A stretch of DNA of 64,000 nt. It comes from Streptomyces cellostaticus. GTDB taxonomy: Bacteria > Actinomycetota > Actinomycetes > Streptomycetales > Streptomycetaceae. Shown here piece by piece: positions 23,886-32,753 of the stretch; within the stretch, counting starts at the first letter, position 1; each line of letters begins with the position of its first letter. Location of the stretch: positions 1-64,000 of the forward strand of contig NZ_KQ948047.1 in assembly GCF_001513965.1 (NCBI RefSeq), given 5' to 3'. The position numbers and the translations under genes are program-made. The notes under the pieces were generated by a model that saw only the letters and a program-made list of their open reading frames with translations, was not told the DNA's origin and ran no database searches.

Positions 23886-24884
23886 ATGTCCAAGGTGTTC
23901 CCCCGTATCAACAGGCGCCGGGCGCTCCAGGGTGCGGCCGTCGGCGTCGTGACCCTCGGGCTGCTCCTGTGGTGGCTGCTGCCCTTGGGCGAGAAGCCGC
24001 CGAGCGGGACGATCGTCTTCAGCACGGGCACGCCGCGCGGGGTCTACCAGGAGTACGGCGAGCGGCTGCGCACCGAGCTGGGCAGGGACATGCCGGGTCT
24101 CACGGTGAAGCTGCTGAACAGCGCCGGTTCGCAGGAGAACGTCCAGCGGGTGGCGACCGGCAGGGCCGACTTCACCATCGCGGCGGCCGACGCGGTGGAG
24201 ACGTACGAGGCGCAGGACCGCACCGGCGCCGGCCGGCTGCGCGGCGTGGCCCGGCTCTACGACGACTACCTCCAGCTGGTCGTGCCGCGCGACTCGAAGG
24301 TCCGCAGCGTCGCCGACCTGCGGCACAAGCGGGTGGCCATCGGCCTGCCCGACTCCGGGGTGCGGCTGATCGCGACCCGGGTGCTCAGGGCCGCGGGCAT
24401 CGACCCGCGCAAGGACATCACTCCGGTCGCGGACGGCATAGACACCGGACCGGACCGCCTCGAGAAGGGCAGGATCGACGCCTTCTTCTGGTCGGGCGGG
24501 CTGCCCACCAAGGGGCTGGTCGAGCTGGCCGACAGGTCCGGCTTCAGGTTCGTGCCGATCGACGGCGACCTCGTCGCCAAGCTCCACGCCGCAGGCGACG
24601 TGGCCCGCTACTACCGGGCCACCAACATGCCCGAGTCGGCGTACCCGTCCGTGCAGCACGGCTCTGCGGTGCCGACGATCGCGGTGTCCAACGTGCTGAT
24701 GACCCGCACGGACATGGATCCCCGGCTCACCGAGTGGCTCACCCGCACGGTGATCAAGAGCCGCGACGGCATCGGCGCCCACGTCCACTCCGCACAACTG
24801 GTCGACCTGCGCACCGCGATCTACACCGACCCCCTGCCCCTGCAGGAGGGCGCCCGGCGCTACTACCGGTCGGTCAAGCCCTGA
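23886..24884 (+). CDS. TAXI-family TRAP transporter solute-binding protein (orphan)
   Basis: 332 residues. A basic N-terminus and one hydrophobic segment (AAVGVVTLGLLLWWLLPL) anchor or export it. The TAXI core is clear: IVFSTGTPRGVYQEYGERL, LNSAGSQENVQRVATGRADFTIAAADA, VPRDSKVRSVADLRHKRVAIGLPDSGVR and DAFFWSGGLPT. No TRAP membrane subunits (DctQM) are nearby. The next genes, convergent with it, are the sensor kinase and regulator GluK and GluR, so it may present a ligand such as glutamate to the kinase and not transport; this is inference. The ATG follows AGGATCG. Confidence 0.85.
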   Translation: MSKVFPRINRRRALQGAAVGVVTLGLLLWWLLPLGEKPPSGTIVFSTGTPRGVYQEYGERLRTELGRDMPGLTVKLLNSAGSQENVQRVATGRADFTIAAADAVETYEAQDRTGAGRLRGVARLYDDYLQLVVPRDSKVRSVADLRHKRVAIGLPDSGVRLIATRVLRAAGIDPRKDITPVADGIDTGPDRLEKGRIDAFFWSGGLPTKGLVELADRSGFRFVPIDGDLVAKLHAAGDVARYYRATNMPESAYPSVQHGSAVPTIAVSNVLMTRTDMDPRLTEWLTRTVIKSRDGIGAHVHSAQLVDLRTAIYTDPLPLQEGARRYYRSVKP

Positions 24885-24942
24885 GGCCTGACCGGCGTAT
24901 CACGCCGGCTCCAGGCAACGGTGCCTCATCAGCACAGGTGTG

Positions 24943-25040
24943 CGGGGCCATGGGGGTGCCCCCGCGCGAGCGAAGCCGAGCGTGAGGGAGTCGGCAACCG
25001 ACGACAACGCCGCTGGGGGGGCGCCCCCACGCCCTTGAGG
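24943..25040. repeat. Streptomyces interspersed palindromic repeat
   Basis: Between the convergent TAXI and gluK genes. It contains GGGGGTGCCCCC, the core CGAGCGAAGCCGAGCG, and a second dyad GGGGGGGCGCCCCC. The core recurs in the coding region at 5530-5605. These elements are common between Streptomyces genes and may act as terminators here. Confidence 0.65.
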
Positions 25041-25130
25041 CAGTGGGAGAGTGCATGCCAGGCCCCGCGACTGCGGCATGATCCGCCGGACAGGCCCCAG
25101 TCCAGAAGGTCCCTTCCGGATCAGGCGTCG

Positions 25131-26537
25131 CTAGCGGGTCTCCGCGTGCCTCGGCACCGTCACCGTCACCCGCAGCCCCCGTGGCTCGTGGTGCGCGTAG
25201 GTGATCGAGCCGCCGCCCGCGGCGAGCAGGGCGCGGCTGATGGACAGGCCGAGGCCCGAGCCCTTCACGTTCTGGTGGCGGCCGCTGCGCCAGAAACGGT
25301 CGCCCACGCGCGCGAGTTCCTCGTCGGTGAGGCCGGGACCGGTGTCGGTGACCACGACCGTCGAGGTGCCGCCGTTGGAGGAGACGGCGACCTCGACCGT
25401 GCCACCCTCAGGGGTGAACTTCACGGCGTTGTCGATCACCGCGTCCAGCGCGCTGGACAGGGTGATCGGGTCGGCCCAGGCGGTGGTGGGCGGGCAGTCG
25501 CCGGTGAGCCGGACGCCCTTGGCGGCGGCGGCCGGCGACCAGGCGGCCACCCGTTCCTCGGCCAGCGCGCCGATGTCGGTCAGCGCGAGGTCGGCATCTG
25601 CGTGCTCGGCCAGCGCCAGGTCGAGCAGGTCGTCCAGGACCTGCGCGAGACGCTTGCCCTCGGTGCGGACCGAGGCGATCTCCTCGTTGCCCTCCGGGAG
25701 TTCCAGGGCGAGCAGTTCGATGCGCAGCAACAGCGCCGAGAGCGGGTTGCGCAGCTGGTGCGAGGCGTCCGCGACAAAGGCGCGCTGCTGCTCCAGCACG
25801 TCCTCGACGTTGTCCGCCATCTCGTTGAACGACCGGGCCAGCCGCTGGAGTTCCGGCGGTCCGCCGGCGGCCGCGACCCGGGACTTGAGGCGCCCGGTGG
25901 CGATGTCATGGGTGGTGGCGTCCAGGATCCGTACCGGCCTCAGCACCCAGCCGGTCAGCCGCAGCGCGGCGCCGACGGCGAGCAGCATGGCGGCGATCTC
26001 ACCGGCCCCGATGAAAAGCCAGCCGCGCAGGATCCGCGAACGCATCTGCCCGGTGGGCGAGTCGGTGACGACCACCGCCACGACGTCCCCGTCCCGGATC
26101 ACCGGCGAGGCGACGATCAGCCGGCTGCGCTGCCAGGGCCACACCTGCCGGGGATCGTGGCTGCGACGGCTCAGCAGTGCTTCGTCGAACGCCTCCCGGA
26201 CCTCCCCCCTCTGGGGGACGAACCAGTCGCCGGGGGCGTTGGCCATGGCTGAGCCGTTGCGGTAGAAGACGCCCGCGCGGATGTCGTAGACGCCGTAGTA
26301 GCTGTCCAGTTCGCGGCGGAGCGTCTCCTGGCGCTCGTCCGGAGCGGCACGGCGGGATCCGCTGGGCGCGTCGGTGACGAACTGGGCGAGCGCGGCGAAG
26401 CGGGCGGTGTCGTCGATCCGGTCGACGACCACCCTCTGCTGCTCGGCGGCAGCCAGGCTGACGGCGAGCGGGAGGCCCAGGGCGAGGAGTACGGCCGCCA
26501 TCAGGACGATGAGCAGCGGCAGGAGCCGTGTGCGCAC
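25131..26537 (-). CDS. gluK: Sensor histidine kinase of the glutamate-sensing two-component system
   Basis: 468 residues. Topology: transmembrane helix about 5-30, extracytoplasmic sensor about 31-168, second helix about 172-195, HAMP, HisKA with DASHQLRNPL (phospho-accepting His260), and HATPase_c with NAVKFT, DTGPGL and GSGLGLSIS. It is encoded 9 bases downstream of its response regulator, and the pair is divergent from gluABCD. This layout matches the GluR-GluK system described in S. coelicolor as sensing extracellular glutamate and activating gluABCD, which is the basis for the gene name. The start is a GTG with a weak ribosome site. Confidence 0.88.
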   Translation of the reverse strand: MRTRLLPLLIVLMAAVLLALGLPLAVSLAAAEQQRVVVDRIDDTARFAALAQFVTDAPSGSRRAAPDERQETLRRELDSYYGVYDIRAGVFYRNGSAMANAPGDWFVPQRGEVREAFDEALLSRRSHDPRQVWPWQRSRLIVASPVIRDGDVVAVVVTDSPTGQMRSRILRGWLFIGAGEIAAMLLAVGAALRLTGWVLRPVRILDATTHDIATGRLKSRVAAAGGPPELQRLARSFNEMADNVEDVLEQQRAFVADASHQLRNPLSALLLRIELLALELPEGNEEIASVRTEGKRLAQVLDDLLDLALAEHADADLALTDIGALAEERVAAWSPAAAAKGVRLTGDCPPTTAWADPITLSSALDAVIDNAVKFTPEGGTVEVAVSSNGGTSTVVVTDTGPGLTDEELARVGDRFWRSGRHQNVKGSGLGLSISRALLAAGGGSITYAHHEPRGLRVTVTVPRHAETR

Positions 26538-26546
26538 CCGACCCCG

Positions 26547-27233
26547 CTACCCGGCCGGGGCGACGAGCCGGTAGCCGACGCCGCGTACGGTCTCGATCAG
26601 CGCGGGCATGCGCAGCTTGGCGCGCAGGGAGGCGACGTGCACCTCCAGGGTGCGGCCCGTGCCCTCCCAGCTGGTGCGCCACACCTCGCTGATGATCTGT
26701 TCCCGCCGGAAGACCACTCCCGGGCGCTGGGCGAGCAGCGCGAGCAGATCGAACTCCTTGCGAGTCAGTTGGATTACCGAACCGTCAACACTGACCTGCC
26801 GGGTGGGCAGCTCGATGCGGACCGGACCGAGGTGCAGGGCACTCTCACCGCCGGGCGCGGGGTCCTCGTGTGCGGTGCGCCGACTGACGGCGTGGATCCG
26901 GGCGAGCAGCTCCCCGGTGTCGTAGGGCTTCACCACGTAGTCGTCGGCGCCCAGGTTGAGGCCGTGGATGCGGGAGCGGACGTCGGAACGCGCGGTGACC
27001 ATGATCACCGGGATGCTGGTGCGCTTGCGGATCTTGCCGCAGACCTCGTAGCCGTCCTGGTCGGGCAGGCCCAGGTCGAGCAGGACCACGCCGAACCCGG
27101 CGCTCTCGGGGACGAGTGCCTGGAGGGCCTCCTCGCCGCTGCGCGCGTGGGTGACGTCGAAGCCGTGCCGCGCGAGGACCGCGGACAGAGCGGCGGCGAC
27201 GTGGTTGTCGTCCTCGACAAGCAGCAGCCTCAT
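26547..27233 (-). CDS. gluR: OmpR-family response regulator
   Basis: 228 residues: receiver domain (MRLLLVEDD, phospho-acceptor Asp53 in LLDLGLP, conserved Lys in VVKPYDT) followed by a winged-helix DNA-binding domain (LTRKEFDLLALLAQRPG, ending ETVRGVGYRLV). The start at 27233 is the one that opens the receiver fold; a longer frame to 27347 runs into the intergenic promoter region. It is the first gene of the gluRK operon and faces gluABCD across a 295-bp gap. Published work on S. coelicolor GluR reports binding in this intergenic region; the site itself is inferred here only from dyads. Confidence 0.9.
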   Translation of the reverse strand: MRLLLVEDDNHVAAALSAVLARHGFDVTHARSGEEALQALVPESAGFGVVLLDLGLPDQDGYEVCGKIRKRTSIPVIMVTARSDVRSRIHGLNLGADDYVVKPYDTGELLARIHAVSRRTAHEDPAPGGESALHLGPVRIELPTRQVSVDGSVIQLTRKEFDLLALLAQRPGVVFRREQIISEVWRTSWEGTGRTLEVHVASLRAKLRMPALIETVRGVGYRLVAPAG

Positions 27234-27528
27234 CCCGGCCCCCTCCGGTTCAGCGGTCGTACGGTCATGGTTCTCGTTCGGCTTGTAGTGCATGTGCACG
27301 CGCGCGTGCACCATGGAAGTCACGCCGATGGACAAGGACGGCGTCAAGAGCGTTCCGGTTGCCTGTCGCTTCCGTTATCCGGCCGATACGCACACAGGCC
27401 GCAAGTGCTACGACACGTGTCCGATTGCTATCGGATCGTGATGCTCAGATTCCCCTCAGATGTGATGACGCTGGTCACCGGCCATCACTACTGTCCACCG
27501 AAACCGAGGAGGACGGAGCCTGAGAGCG
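27234..27528. promoter_or_regulatory. gluR-gluA divergent control region with two dyads
   Basis: 295 bp without a gene. It holds an 18-bp perfect palindrome GTGCACGCGCGCGTGCAC at 27294-27311, close to gluR, and TCCGAT-TGCT-ATCGGA at 27420-27435, about 95 bases before the gluA start and next to ACACGTGT. Base composition is less GC-rich in the gluA-proximal half, consistent with promoters. Either dyad could be the GluR site; which one is not decided by sequence. Confidence 0.55.
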
Positions 27529-28305
27529 ATGACCGAAGTATCGGTGGCCAAGCAGGACGTGGCCGCGACCGACGAACTGGTCGTCCTGAAGAGCGTCAAC
27601 AAGCACTTCGGCGCGTTGCACGTACTCCAGGACATCGACCTGACGATCGCCCGCGGCGAGGTCGTCGTGGTCATCGGGCCCTCAGGGTCCGGAAAGTCGA
27701 CCCTGTGCCGCACCATCAACCGCCTGGAGACGATCGACTCGGGCACCATCTCGATCGACGGCAAGCCCCTGCCCCACGAGGGCAGGGCACTGGCCCGGCT
27801 GCGGGCGGACGTCGGGATGGTCTTCCAGTCCTTCAACCTCTTCGCGCACAAGACCGTGCTCGAGAACGTGATGCTGGGCCAGATCAAGGTCCGTAAGGCG
27901 GACAAGAAGCAGGCCGAGGAGAAGGCCCGCGCCCTGCTCGACCGGGTCGGTGTGGGCACCCAGGCCGACAAATACCCGGCGCAGCTGTCCGGCGGCCAGC
28001 AGCAGCGCGTCGCCATCGCCCGGGCGCTGGCGATGGGCCCGAAGGTGATGCTCTTCGACGAGCCGACCTCGGCCCTCGACCCCGAGATGATCAACGAGGT
28101 CCTCGAGGTCATGCAGCAGCTCGCCCGCGAGGGTATGACGATGATCGTCGTCACCCACGAGATGGGTTTCGCACGATCGGCTGCAAACCGGGTGGTCTTC
28201 ATGGCGGACGGCCGCATCGTCGAAGAGGCTGCGCCCGACCAGTTTTTCAGCAATCCGCGCAGCGACCGGGCGAAGGACTTCCTGTCGAAGATCCTGCACC
28301 ACTGA
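27529..28305 (+). CDS. gluA: Glutamate ABC transporter, ATP-binding protein
   Basis: 258 residues, polar amino acid ABC ATPase. Walker A GPSGSGKST, Q-loop in VGMVFQSFNLF, signature LSGGQQQR, Walker B VMLFDEPTSALD and the switch His in VVTHEMGF are all intact. It energises import through GluC and GluD. It is first in a four-gene operon gluABCD transcribed away from gluRK. The ATG is preceded by GGAGGACGGAG a little upstream. Confidence 0.95.
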   Translation: MTEVSVAKQDVAATDELVVLKSVNKHFGALHVLQDIDLTIARGEVVVVIGPSGSGKSTLCRTINRLETIDSGTISIDGKPLPHEGRALARLRADVGMVFQSFNLFAHKTVLENVMLGQIKVRKADKKQAEEKARALLDRVGVGTQADKYPAQLSGGQQQRVAIARALAMGPKVMLFDEPTSALDPEMINEVLEVMQQLAREGMTMIVVTHEMGFARSAANRVVFMADGRIVEEAAPDQFFSNPRSDRAKDFLSKILHH

Positions 28306-28381
28306 GGCGCACAGCCCGCCCGCACCGTCTGGGTCACCCGTCTCTCACGGACCTCGTATCACCACTCAAAGGATGTTCACC

Positions 28382-29218
28382 ATGAAGCTCCGCAAGGTCA
28401 CCGCCGCCTCGGCCGCCGTACTCGCCCTCGCCGTGGGCGCCACCGCTTGTGGTGGCGGCAAGAAGGACGACAACGGCTCCTCCGGTGGTGGCAAGAAGAT
28501 CGCCATCGGCATCAAGTACGACCAGCCCGGCATCGGCCAGAAGACCCCGCAGGGCTACGCGGGCTTCGACGTCGACGTGGCCACGTACGTCGCCAAGAAG
28601 CTCGGCTACAGCGCGGACCAGATCGAGTGGAAGGAGTCGAAGAGCGCCGACCGCGAGACCATGCTGCAGCGCGGTGACGTCGACTTCATCGCCGCTTCCT
28701 ACTCGATCACCCCGGAGCGTCAGCAGAAGGTCGACTTCGCCGGCCCGTACCTGCTGGCCCACCAGGACGTGCTGATCCGCGCGGACGACAACACCATCAA
28801 GTCGCCGTCGGACCTGAACAAGAAGAAGCTGTGTTCGGTGACCGGCTCGACGTCGGCGCAGAACGTGCACGACACGCTGGCCCCCAAGGCGCAGCTCCAG
28901 CAGTACCCGACGTACTCGGCCTGCCTGACCGGTCTGCAGAGCAAGGCCATCGACGCCCTGACGACGGACGACTCGATCCTCGCCGGTTACGCCGCCCAGT
29001 CCCAGTTCAAGGGCAAGTTCAAGCTCGGCGGCTTCAAGATGACCAACGAGAACTACGGCATCGGCGTCAAGAAGGGCAGCGACCTCAAGGCCAAGATCAA
29101 CAAGGCGCTGGAGGCGATGGTCTCCGACGGTTCCTGGCAGAAGGCCGTGGACAAGAACTTCGGCCCGGCCGGCTACAAGAACGAGCCCGCTCCGAAGATC
29201 GGCGACATCAAGAGCTGA
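28382..29218 (+). CDS. gluB: Glutamate-binding lipoprotein of the Glu importer
   Basis: 278 residues, SBP family 3. The signal ends in the lipobox VGATAC, so the protein is lipid-anchored outside the membrane. The binding fold shows KIAIGIKYDQPGIG, GYAGFDVDVATYVAKKLGY, DVDFIAASYSITPERQQKVDFAGPY-type segments and GIGVKKGSDLKAKINKAL. An ATG at 28382 is preferred over one three codons earlier because AAAGGA then has correct spacing. Two Cys (KKLCSVTG and SACLTG) are present in the mature part and could form a disulfide. Confidence 0.95.
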   Translation: MKLRKVTAASAAVLALAVGATACGGGKKDDNGSSGGGKKIAIGIKYDQPGIGQKTPQGYAGFDVDVATYVAKKLGYSADQIEWKESKSADRETMLQRGDVDFIAASYSITPERQQKVDFAGPYLLAHQDVLIRADDNTIKSPSDLNKKKLCSVTGSTSAQNVHDTLAPKAQLQQYPTYSACLTGLQSKAIDALTTDDSILAGYAAQSQFKGKFKLGGFKMTNENYGIGVKKGSDLKAKINKALEAMVSDGSWQKAVDKNFGPAGYKNEPAPKIGDIKS

Positions 29219-29294
29219 GGCAGTGCCCGGCAGGTGCGCCGTCCGTGCGGGCGGCGCACCCGGGCATCCCTAACACGCGGAAGCGCGGGAGATC

Positions 29295-29960
29295 GTGTTC
29301 GACTTTCTTGACAAGTACGACGTGCTGGGCGCCTTCTGGACGACGGTGCAGCTCACGCTGCTGTCCGCCGTGGGCTCCCTGATCTGGGGCACTCTGCTGG
29401 CCGCCATGCGGGTGGGCCCGGTGCCGCTGATGCGCGGTTTCGGTACCGCCTACGTGAACATCGTGCGGAACATCCCGCTCACGGTGATCATCCTGTTCGC
29501 CTCTCTCGGCCTGCACGACACGCTGAGCATCACCATGGGCTCGGACCAGGTCGAGACGGCCAACTTCCGGCTGGCCGTGCTCGGTCTGATCGTCTACACG
29601 TCGGCCTTCGTCTGCGAGGCGATCCGCGCCGGCATCAACACGGTGCCGGTCGGCCAGGCGGAGGCGGCCCGGGCCCTCGGCCTGAACTTCACCCAGGTGC
29701 TCTTCCTGGTCGTGCTGCCGCAGGCCTTCCGCGCGGCTGTCCTCCCGCTGGCCAACGTGCTGATCGCGTTGACGAAGAACACGACGGTAGCGGCCGCGAT
29801 CGGCGTGGCGGAAGCGGCGCTCCTGATGAAGAAGATGGTGGAGAACGAGGCACAGTTGCTGCCGATCTCCGCGGTCATCGCCTTCGGGTTCTGCTGCCTG
29901 ACGCTGCCGACCGGTCTGATCCTCGGCTGGGTGAGCAAGAAGGTGGCGGTGAAGCGATGA
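29295..29960 (+). CDS. gluC: Glutamate ABC transporter permease
   Basis: 221 residues with about five hydrophobic helices. It has the amino-acid permease motif EAARALGLNFTQVLFLVVLPQAFR (EAA loop that docks to GluA). The start is GTG, after GGGAG. It is coupled to gluD by an ATGA overlap, so the two permease subunits are translated together as a heterodimer. Confidence 0.94.
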   Translation: MFDFLDKYDVLGAFWTTVQLTLLSAVGSLIWGTLLAAMRVGPVPLMRGFGTAYVNIVRNIPLTVIILFASLGLHDTLSITMGSDQVETANFRLAVLGLIVYTSAFVCEAIRAGINTVPVGQAEAARALGLNFTQVLFLVVLPQAFRAAVLPLANVLIALTKNTTVAAAIGVAEAALLMKKMVENEAQLLPISAVIAFGFCCLTLPTGLILGWVSKKVAVKR

Positions 29961-30850
29961 GTTCGGTCCTGTACGACGCCCAGGGCCCCCGCGCCAAGCG
30001 GCGCAACGTCCTGTACACGGCGGTCTTCCTGGTCGCCCTCGCGGCCGTCCTGTGGTGGGTGTACAAGTCGCTGGACGACAAGGGCCAGCTGGACTGGGTG
30101 CTGTGGAAGCCGTTCTTCAGCGGCACCGAGGCCTACTCGACGTACATCTGGCCCGGTCTGCAGAACACCCTGAAGGCCGCGGCGCTCTCAATGGTCATCG
30201 CGCTGCCGCTGGGTGCCGTGCTCGGCATCGCCCGCCTCTCGGACCACGTGTGGGTCCGCGTCCCGGTCGGGATAGTCGTGGAGTTCTTCCGCGCGATCCC
30301 GGTGCTGGTCCTGATGATCTTCGGGCTCGCCCTGTACGCCCAGTACACCAACGTCAGTTCGGACGACCGTCCGCTCTACGCGGTCGTCACCGGCCTGGTG
30401 CTGTACAACGCGTCGGTGCTCGCGGAGATCGTCCGCGCGGGCATCCTCGCCCTGCCGAAGGGCCAGTCCGAGGCGGCCATGGCGATCGGTCTGCGCAAGG
30501 GGCAGGTCATGCGGCTCATCCTGCTGCCGCAGTCGGTCACCGCGATGCTCCCGGCGATCGTCAGCCAGCTCGTCGTGGTCGTGAAGGACACCGCGCTCGG
30601 CGGCGCGGTCCTCACCTTCCCCGAACTGCTCGCCTCGGCCAACACGATGAGCGGCTACTACGGCGCCAACATCATCGCCTCCCTCACCGTCGTGGCCGTG
30701 ATCTACGTGATCCTCAACTTCTCGGTGACCTCGTTCGCGAGCTGGCTGGAAGGGCGGCTGCGGCGGCGCAAGAAGTCGACCGGTGCGGTGCTCGGGGTCC
30801 AGGACGCGGCGGCGATCGCGGGAACGGCGGCGACCGGCGCCGAAAGGTGA
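29957..30850 (+). CDS. gluD: Glutamate ABC transporter permease
   Basis: 297 residues, second permease subunit. After a basic N-terminus there is one extra helix (NVLYTAVFLVALAAVLWWVY) and then the permease core with the EAA loop SEAAMAIGLRKGQVMRLILLPQ. The C-terminus is a basic, Ala-rich cytoplasmic tail (RLRRRKKSTGAVLG). It is the last gene of gluABCD, followed after 25 bases by a strong terminator. Confidence 0.94.
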   Translation: MSSVLYDAQGPRAKRRNVLYTAVFLVALAAVLWWVYKSLDDKGQLDWVLWKPFFSGTEAYSTYIWPGLQNTLKAAALSMVIALPLGAVLGIARLSDHVWVRVPVGIVVEFFRAIPVLVLMIFGLALYAQYTNVSSDDRPLYAVVTGLVLYNASVLAEIVRAGILALPKGQSEAAMAIGLRKGQVMRLILLPQSVTAMLPAIVSQLVVVVKDTALGGAVLTFPELLASANTMSGYYGANIIASLTVVAVIYVILNFSVTSFASWLEGRLRRRKKSTGAVLGVQDAAAIAGTAATGAER

Positions 30851-30875
30851 CGATCACTCAAGTAGCTTGACCCAT

Positions 30876-30909
30876 CCGGAGGCAGTGGCATGATCGCCAC
30901 TGCCTCCGG
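30876..30909 (+). terminator. Terminator of the gluABCD operon
   Basis: CCGGAGGCAGTGGC (30876-30889) and its exact inverse GCCACTGCCTCCGG (30896-30909) form a 14-bp stem with a 6-base loop. No long T-run follows, as usual in this genus. Confidence 0.8.
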
Positions 30910-30913
30910 TCAC

Positions 30914-30946
30914 TTGACGCAAACTCTGCCAATGGGTTGCATACGT
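30914..30946 (+). promoter_or_regulatory. Candidate promoter of the FAD monooxygenase gene
   Basis: TTGACG at 30914-30919 is followed after about 17-20 bases by an AT-rich TTGCATACGTT stretch that could hold the -10. It lies just behind the gluD terminator and 80-110 bases before the chosen GTG start at 31027. If correct, a TTG start proposed at 30937 would be upstream of the transcript. Confidence 0.35.
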
Positions 30947-31026
30947 TCTGTGATCGTGCACCCCGCTCCACCTACCTGTTCACCTATGTCCGTCAGGGCA
31001 CCGCTGCGGGCAGGGGGCGCCGCGTC

Positions 31027-32637
31027 GTGGATCCGGTGATCGTCGTCGGAGCGGGGCCCGTCGGGCTCACGCTCGCCCTGGCGCTGGCCCGCCAGGACGT
31101 ACCGACCGTCGTCCTCGACGAGGGCCCCGGCAAGGACGAGGTACGCCCGGCGCGCACCGTCGTCCTGCGCGAGGACACGGCCGCCCTGCTGGAGCGGCTG
31201 ACCGGCGTGGCGCTCGGTGACCACGGCGCGAGATGGGCCGGATGGCGGTCGGTGCGGCGCAAGCAGGTGATCAGCGAGATCACCTTCGACGAGGGCGATG
31301 CCGCCCCGCTGCACATCGCCCAGCATGTCCTCACCGCCGCCCTGCACGCGGCCATCGCCGGCGAGCCGCTCGTCAAGGTCGCCGTGGACAGCCGGCTCGA
31401 CTCGATCGAGCAGGAGCGTTCCGGCGTTGCCGCGCACACCCGCGGCCCGCAGGGCATCTGGTGGCGCGGCAGTTATCTGGTCGGCTGCGACGGCCCCCGC
31501 TCGACCGTGCGCAAGCTCCAGGACATCCGCTTCCCGGGCCGTACGGCGGTGGAGCGGCACGCGGTCGCCGCGCTGCGCACGGAACTTCCGTGGGAGGGCC
31601 AGGCGTTGCTCCATCGGATGCCGCCGTGGCGGTCGTCCGGGCCCTCGGCCGGGGAGGTGACCGCCCGCCCCCTCCCGGACGGCGTGTGGCGCCTGGACTG
31701 GCTGCTGCCGCCGGGCAAGGACCTGGTCACGCCCGAGATCCTGGTGGCCCGGATCCGCGAGACCCTCGCGGGCTGGACGGATGGCTCCACACCGACGTAC
31801 GACCTGCTGGACACCGGTGTCCACACCGTGCACCACCGGGTGGCCCGGCGCTGGCGCACGGGCCGGGTCTTCCTCGCCGGGGACGCGGCCCATCTGCTCG
31901 GCGCGCTCGGCACCCAGGGGCTCGACGAGGGCCTCAGGGACGCCGACAACCTGGCCTGGAAGCTGGCCCCGGCCTGGCATCACGGGCACCACGAGGCACT
32001 GCTCGACAGCTACCAGACCGAGCGGCGCGCGGTGGTCGCCGCCCGGTTGCGCGCCGCCGACCAGGTGCTGCCGGTGCTGCGCGGCTCGGGCGGCCTGCGC
32101 CACTACGTTTCCGGCGCGGGCCGTGGCCGTGATGCGCTGCTCGCGGACGGTCACCTGGGGCGCGGCCCGGTCGGTGCGCCGGGGTCGTACGCCGACTCAC
32201 CGCTCGTGCCCCCGCAGCTGGAGGGGGAGATCCCGGTCGACACCCCGGTCGGCGCCCCGGTCACCGATGTGCGGGTCACGGCGGAGGACGGTTCCTTCGT
32301 ACCGCTGCGCGACCGGCTGGGCCGCGGCGCCCTGCTCGTCGTACTGATCGCGCCGGGCACGGGGGTGTGGGACCGCAAGCACTGGATGTCCGCCGGGGTC
32401 ATGCCCCGCCTCGCGGCCGCGGTGACGGCGCTCCCGCACCCGGCCGAGCTGCTGGTGGCCGAGAGCTACCCGGGTGCGCCGGCGCACAGCGTGCTGCTCG
32501 TGCGGCCCGACGGCCACCTGGTCACCGCGCTGAGCGGGGTCCGCCCGGCCGACCTGTACGCGGCGGCGGAGGCGACGCTGGGCGGCGCCGTGAAGGAGGA
32601 GGAGGCAGCGGCGGAGGCCGGCTCCGGCGTCCGTTGA
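31027..32637 (+). CDS. FAD-dependent aromatic-type monooxygenase
   Basis: 536 residues, p-hydroxybenzoate hydroxylase-like fold. The N-terminal dinucleotide motif VIVVGAGPVGLTLALALA, the DG motif GCDGPRSTVRKL, and the second FAD motif GRVFLAGDAAHLLGALGTQGLDEGLRDADNLAWKLAP-type region are present, followed by a thioredoxin-like C-terminal domain. The GTG at 31027 is chosen since it starts two residues before the FAD fold and GCAGGGGGCG precedes it. It probably hydroxylates a phenolic or related substrate with NAD(P)H and O2; the substrate is not indicated by neighbours. A long hairpin follows the stop. Confidence 0.85.
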   Translation: MDPVIVVGAGPVGLTLALALARQDVPTVVLDEGPGKDEVRPARTVVLREDTAALLERLTGVALGDHGARWAGWRSVRRKQVISEITFDEGDAAPLHIAQHVLTAALHAAIAGEPLVKVAVDSRLDSIEQERSGVAAHTRGPQGIWWRGSYLVGCDGPRSTVRKLQDIRFPGRTAVERHAVAALRTELPWEGQALLHRMPPWRSSGPSAGEVTARPLPDGVWRLDWLLPPGKDLVTPEILVARIRETLAGWTDGSTPTYDLLDTGVHTVHHRVARRWRTGRVFLAGDAAHLLGALGTQGLDEGLRDADNLAWKLAPAWHHGHHEALLDSYQTERRAVVAARLRAADQVLPVLRGSGGLRHYVSGAGRGRDALLADGHLGRGPVGAPGSYADSPLVPPQLEGEIPVDTPVGAPVTDVRVTAEDGSFVPLRDRLGRGALLVVLIAPGTGVWDRKHWMSAGVMPRLAAAVTALPHPAELLVAESYPGAPAHSVLLVRPDGHLVTALSGVRPADLYAAAEATLGGAVKEEEAAAEAGSGVR

Positions 32638-32682
32638 CCGTGCGTCCGGTCACCCTCTGTCCACATGGTGACGGTGAGTTGA

Positions 32683-32711
32683 CCGGAGTACAGCAGCGTG
32701 CTGTACTCCGG
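32683..32711. terminator. Perfect 13-bp hairpin after the FAD monooxygenase gene
   Basis: CCGGAGTACAGCA (32683-32695) and TGCTGTACTCCGG (32699-32711) flank a 3-base GCG loop, 46 bases after the stop. A TTGACCGG overlaps its left side, so a role in the promoter of the following cysteine genes is also possible. Confidence 0.6.
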
Positions 32712-32753
32712 ATCGTGACCGACACCTGTGTACGCCTGTGGCGGAGGGTCCAT

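Noticed and set aside
24943..25040. CRISPR-like or insertion-sequence ends in the TAXI-gluK gap
   Set aside because: Only two GC dyads and one core repeat are present, with no spacer periodicity, transposase or target duplication; it fits a Streptomyces interspersed element.
30937..31026. TTG start adding 30 residues to the FAD monooxygenase
   Set aside because: The extra sequence has no family similarity, overlaps a likely promoter, and the GTG at 31027 has a ribosome site and starts right before the FAD-binding motif.
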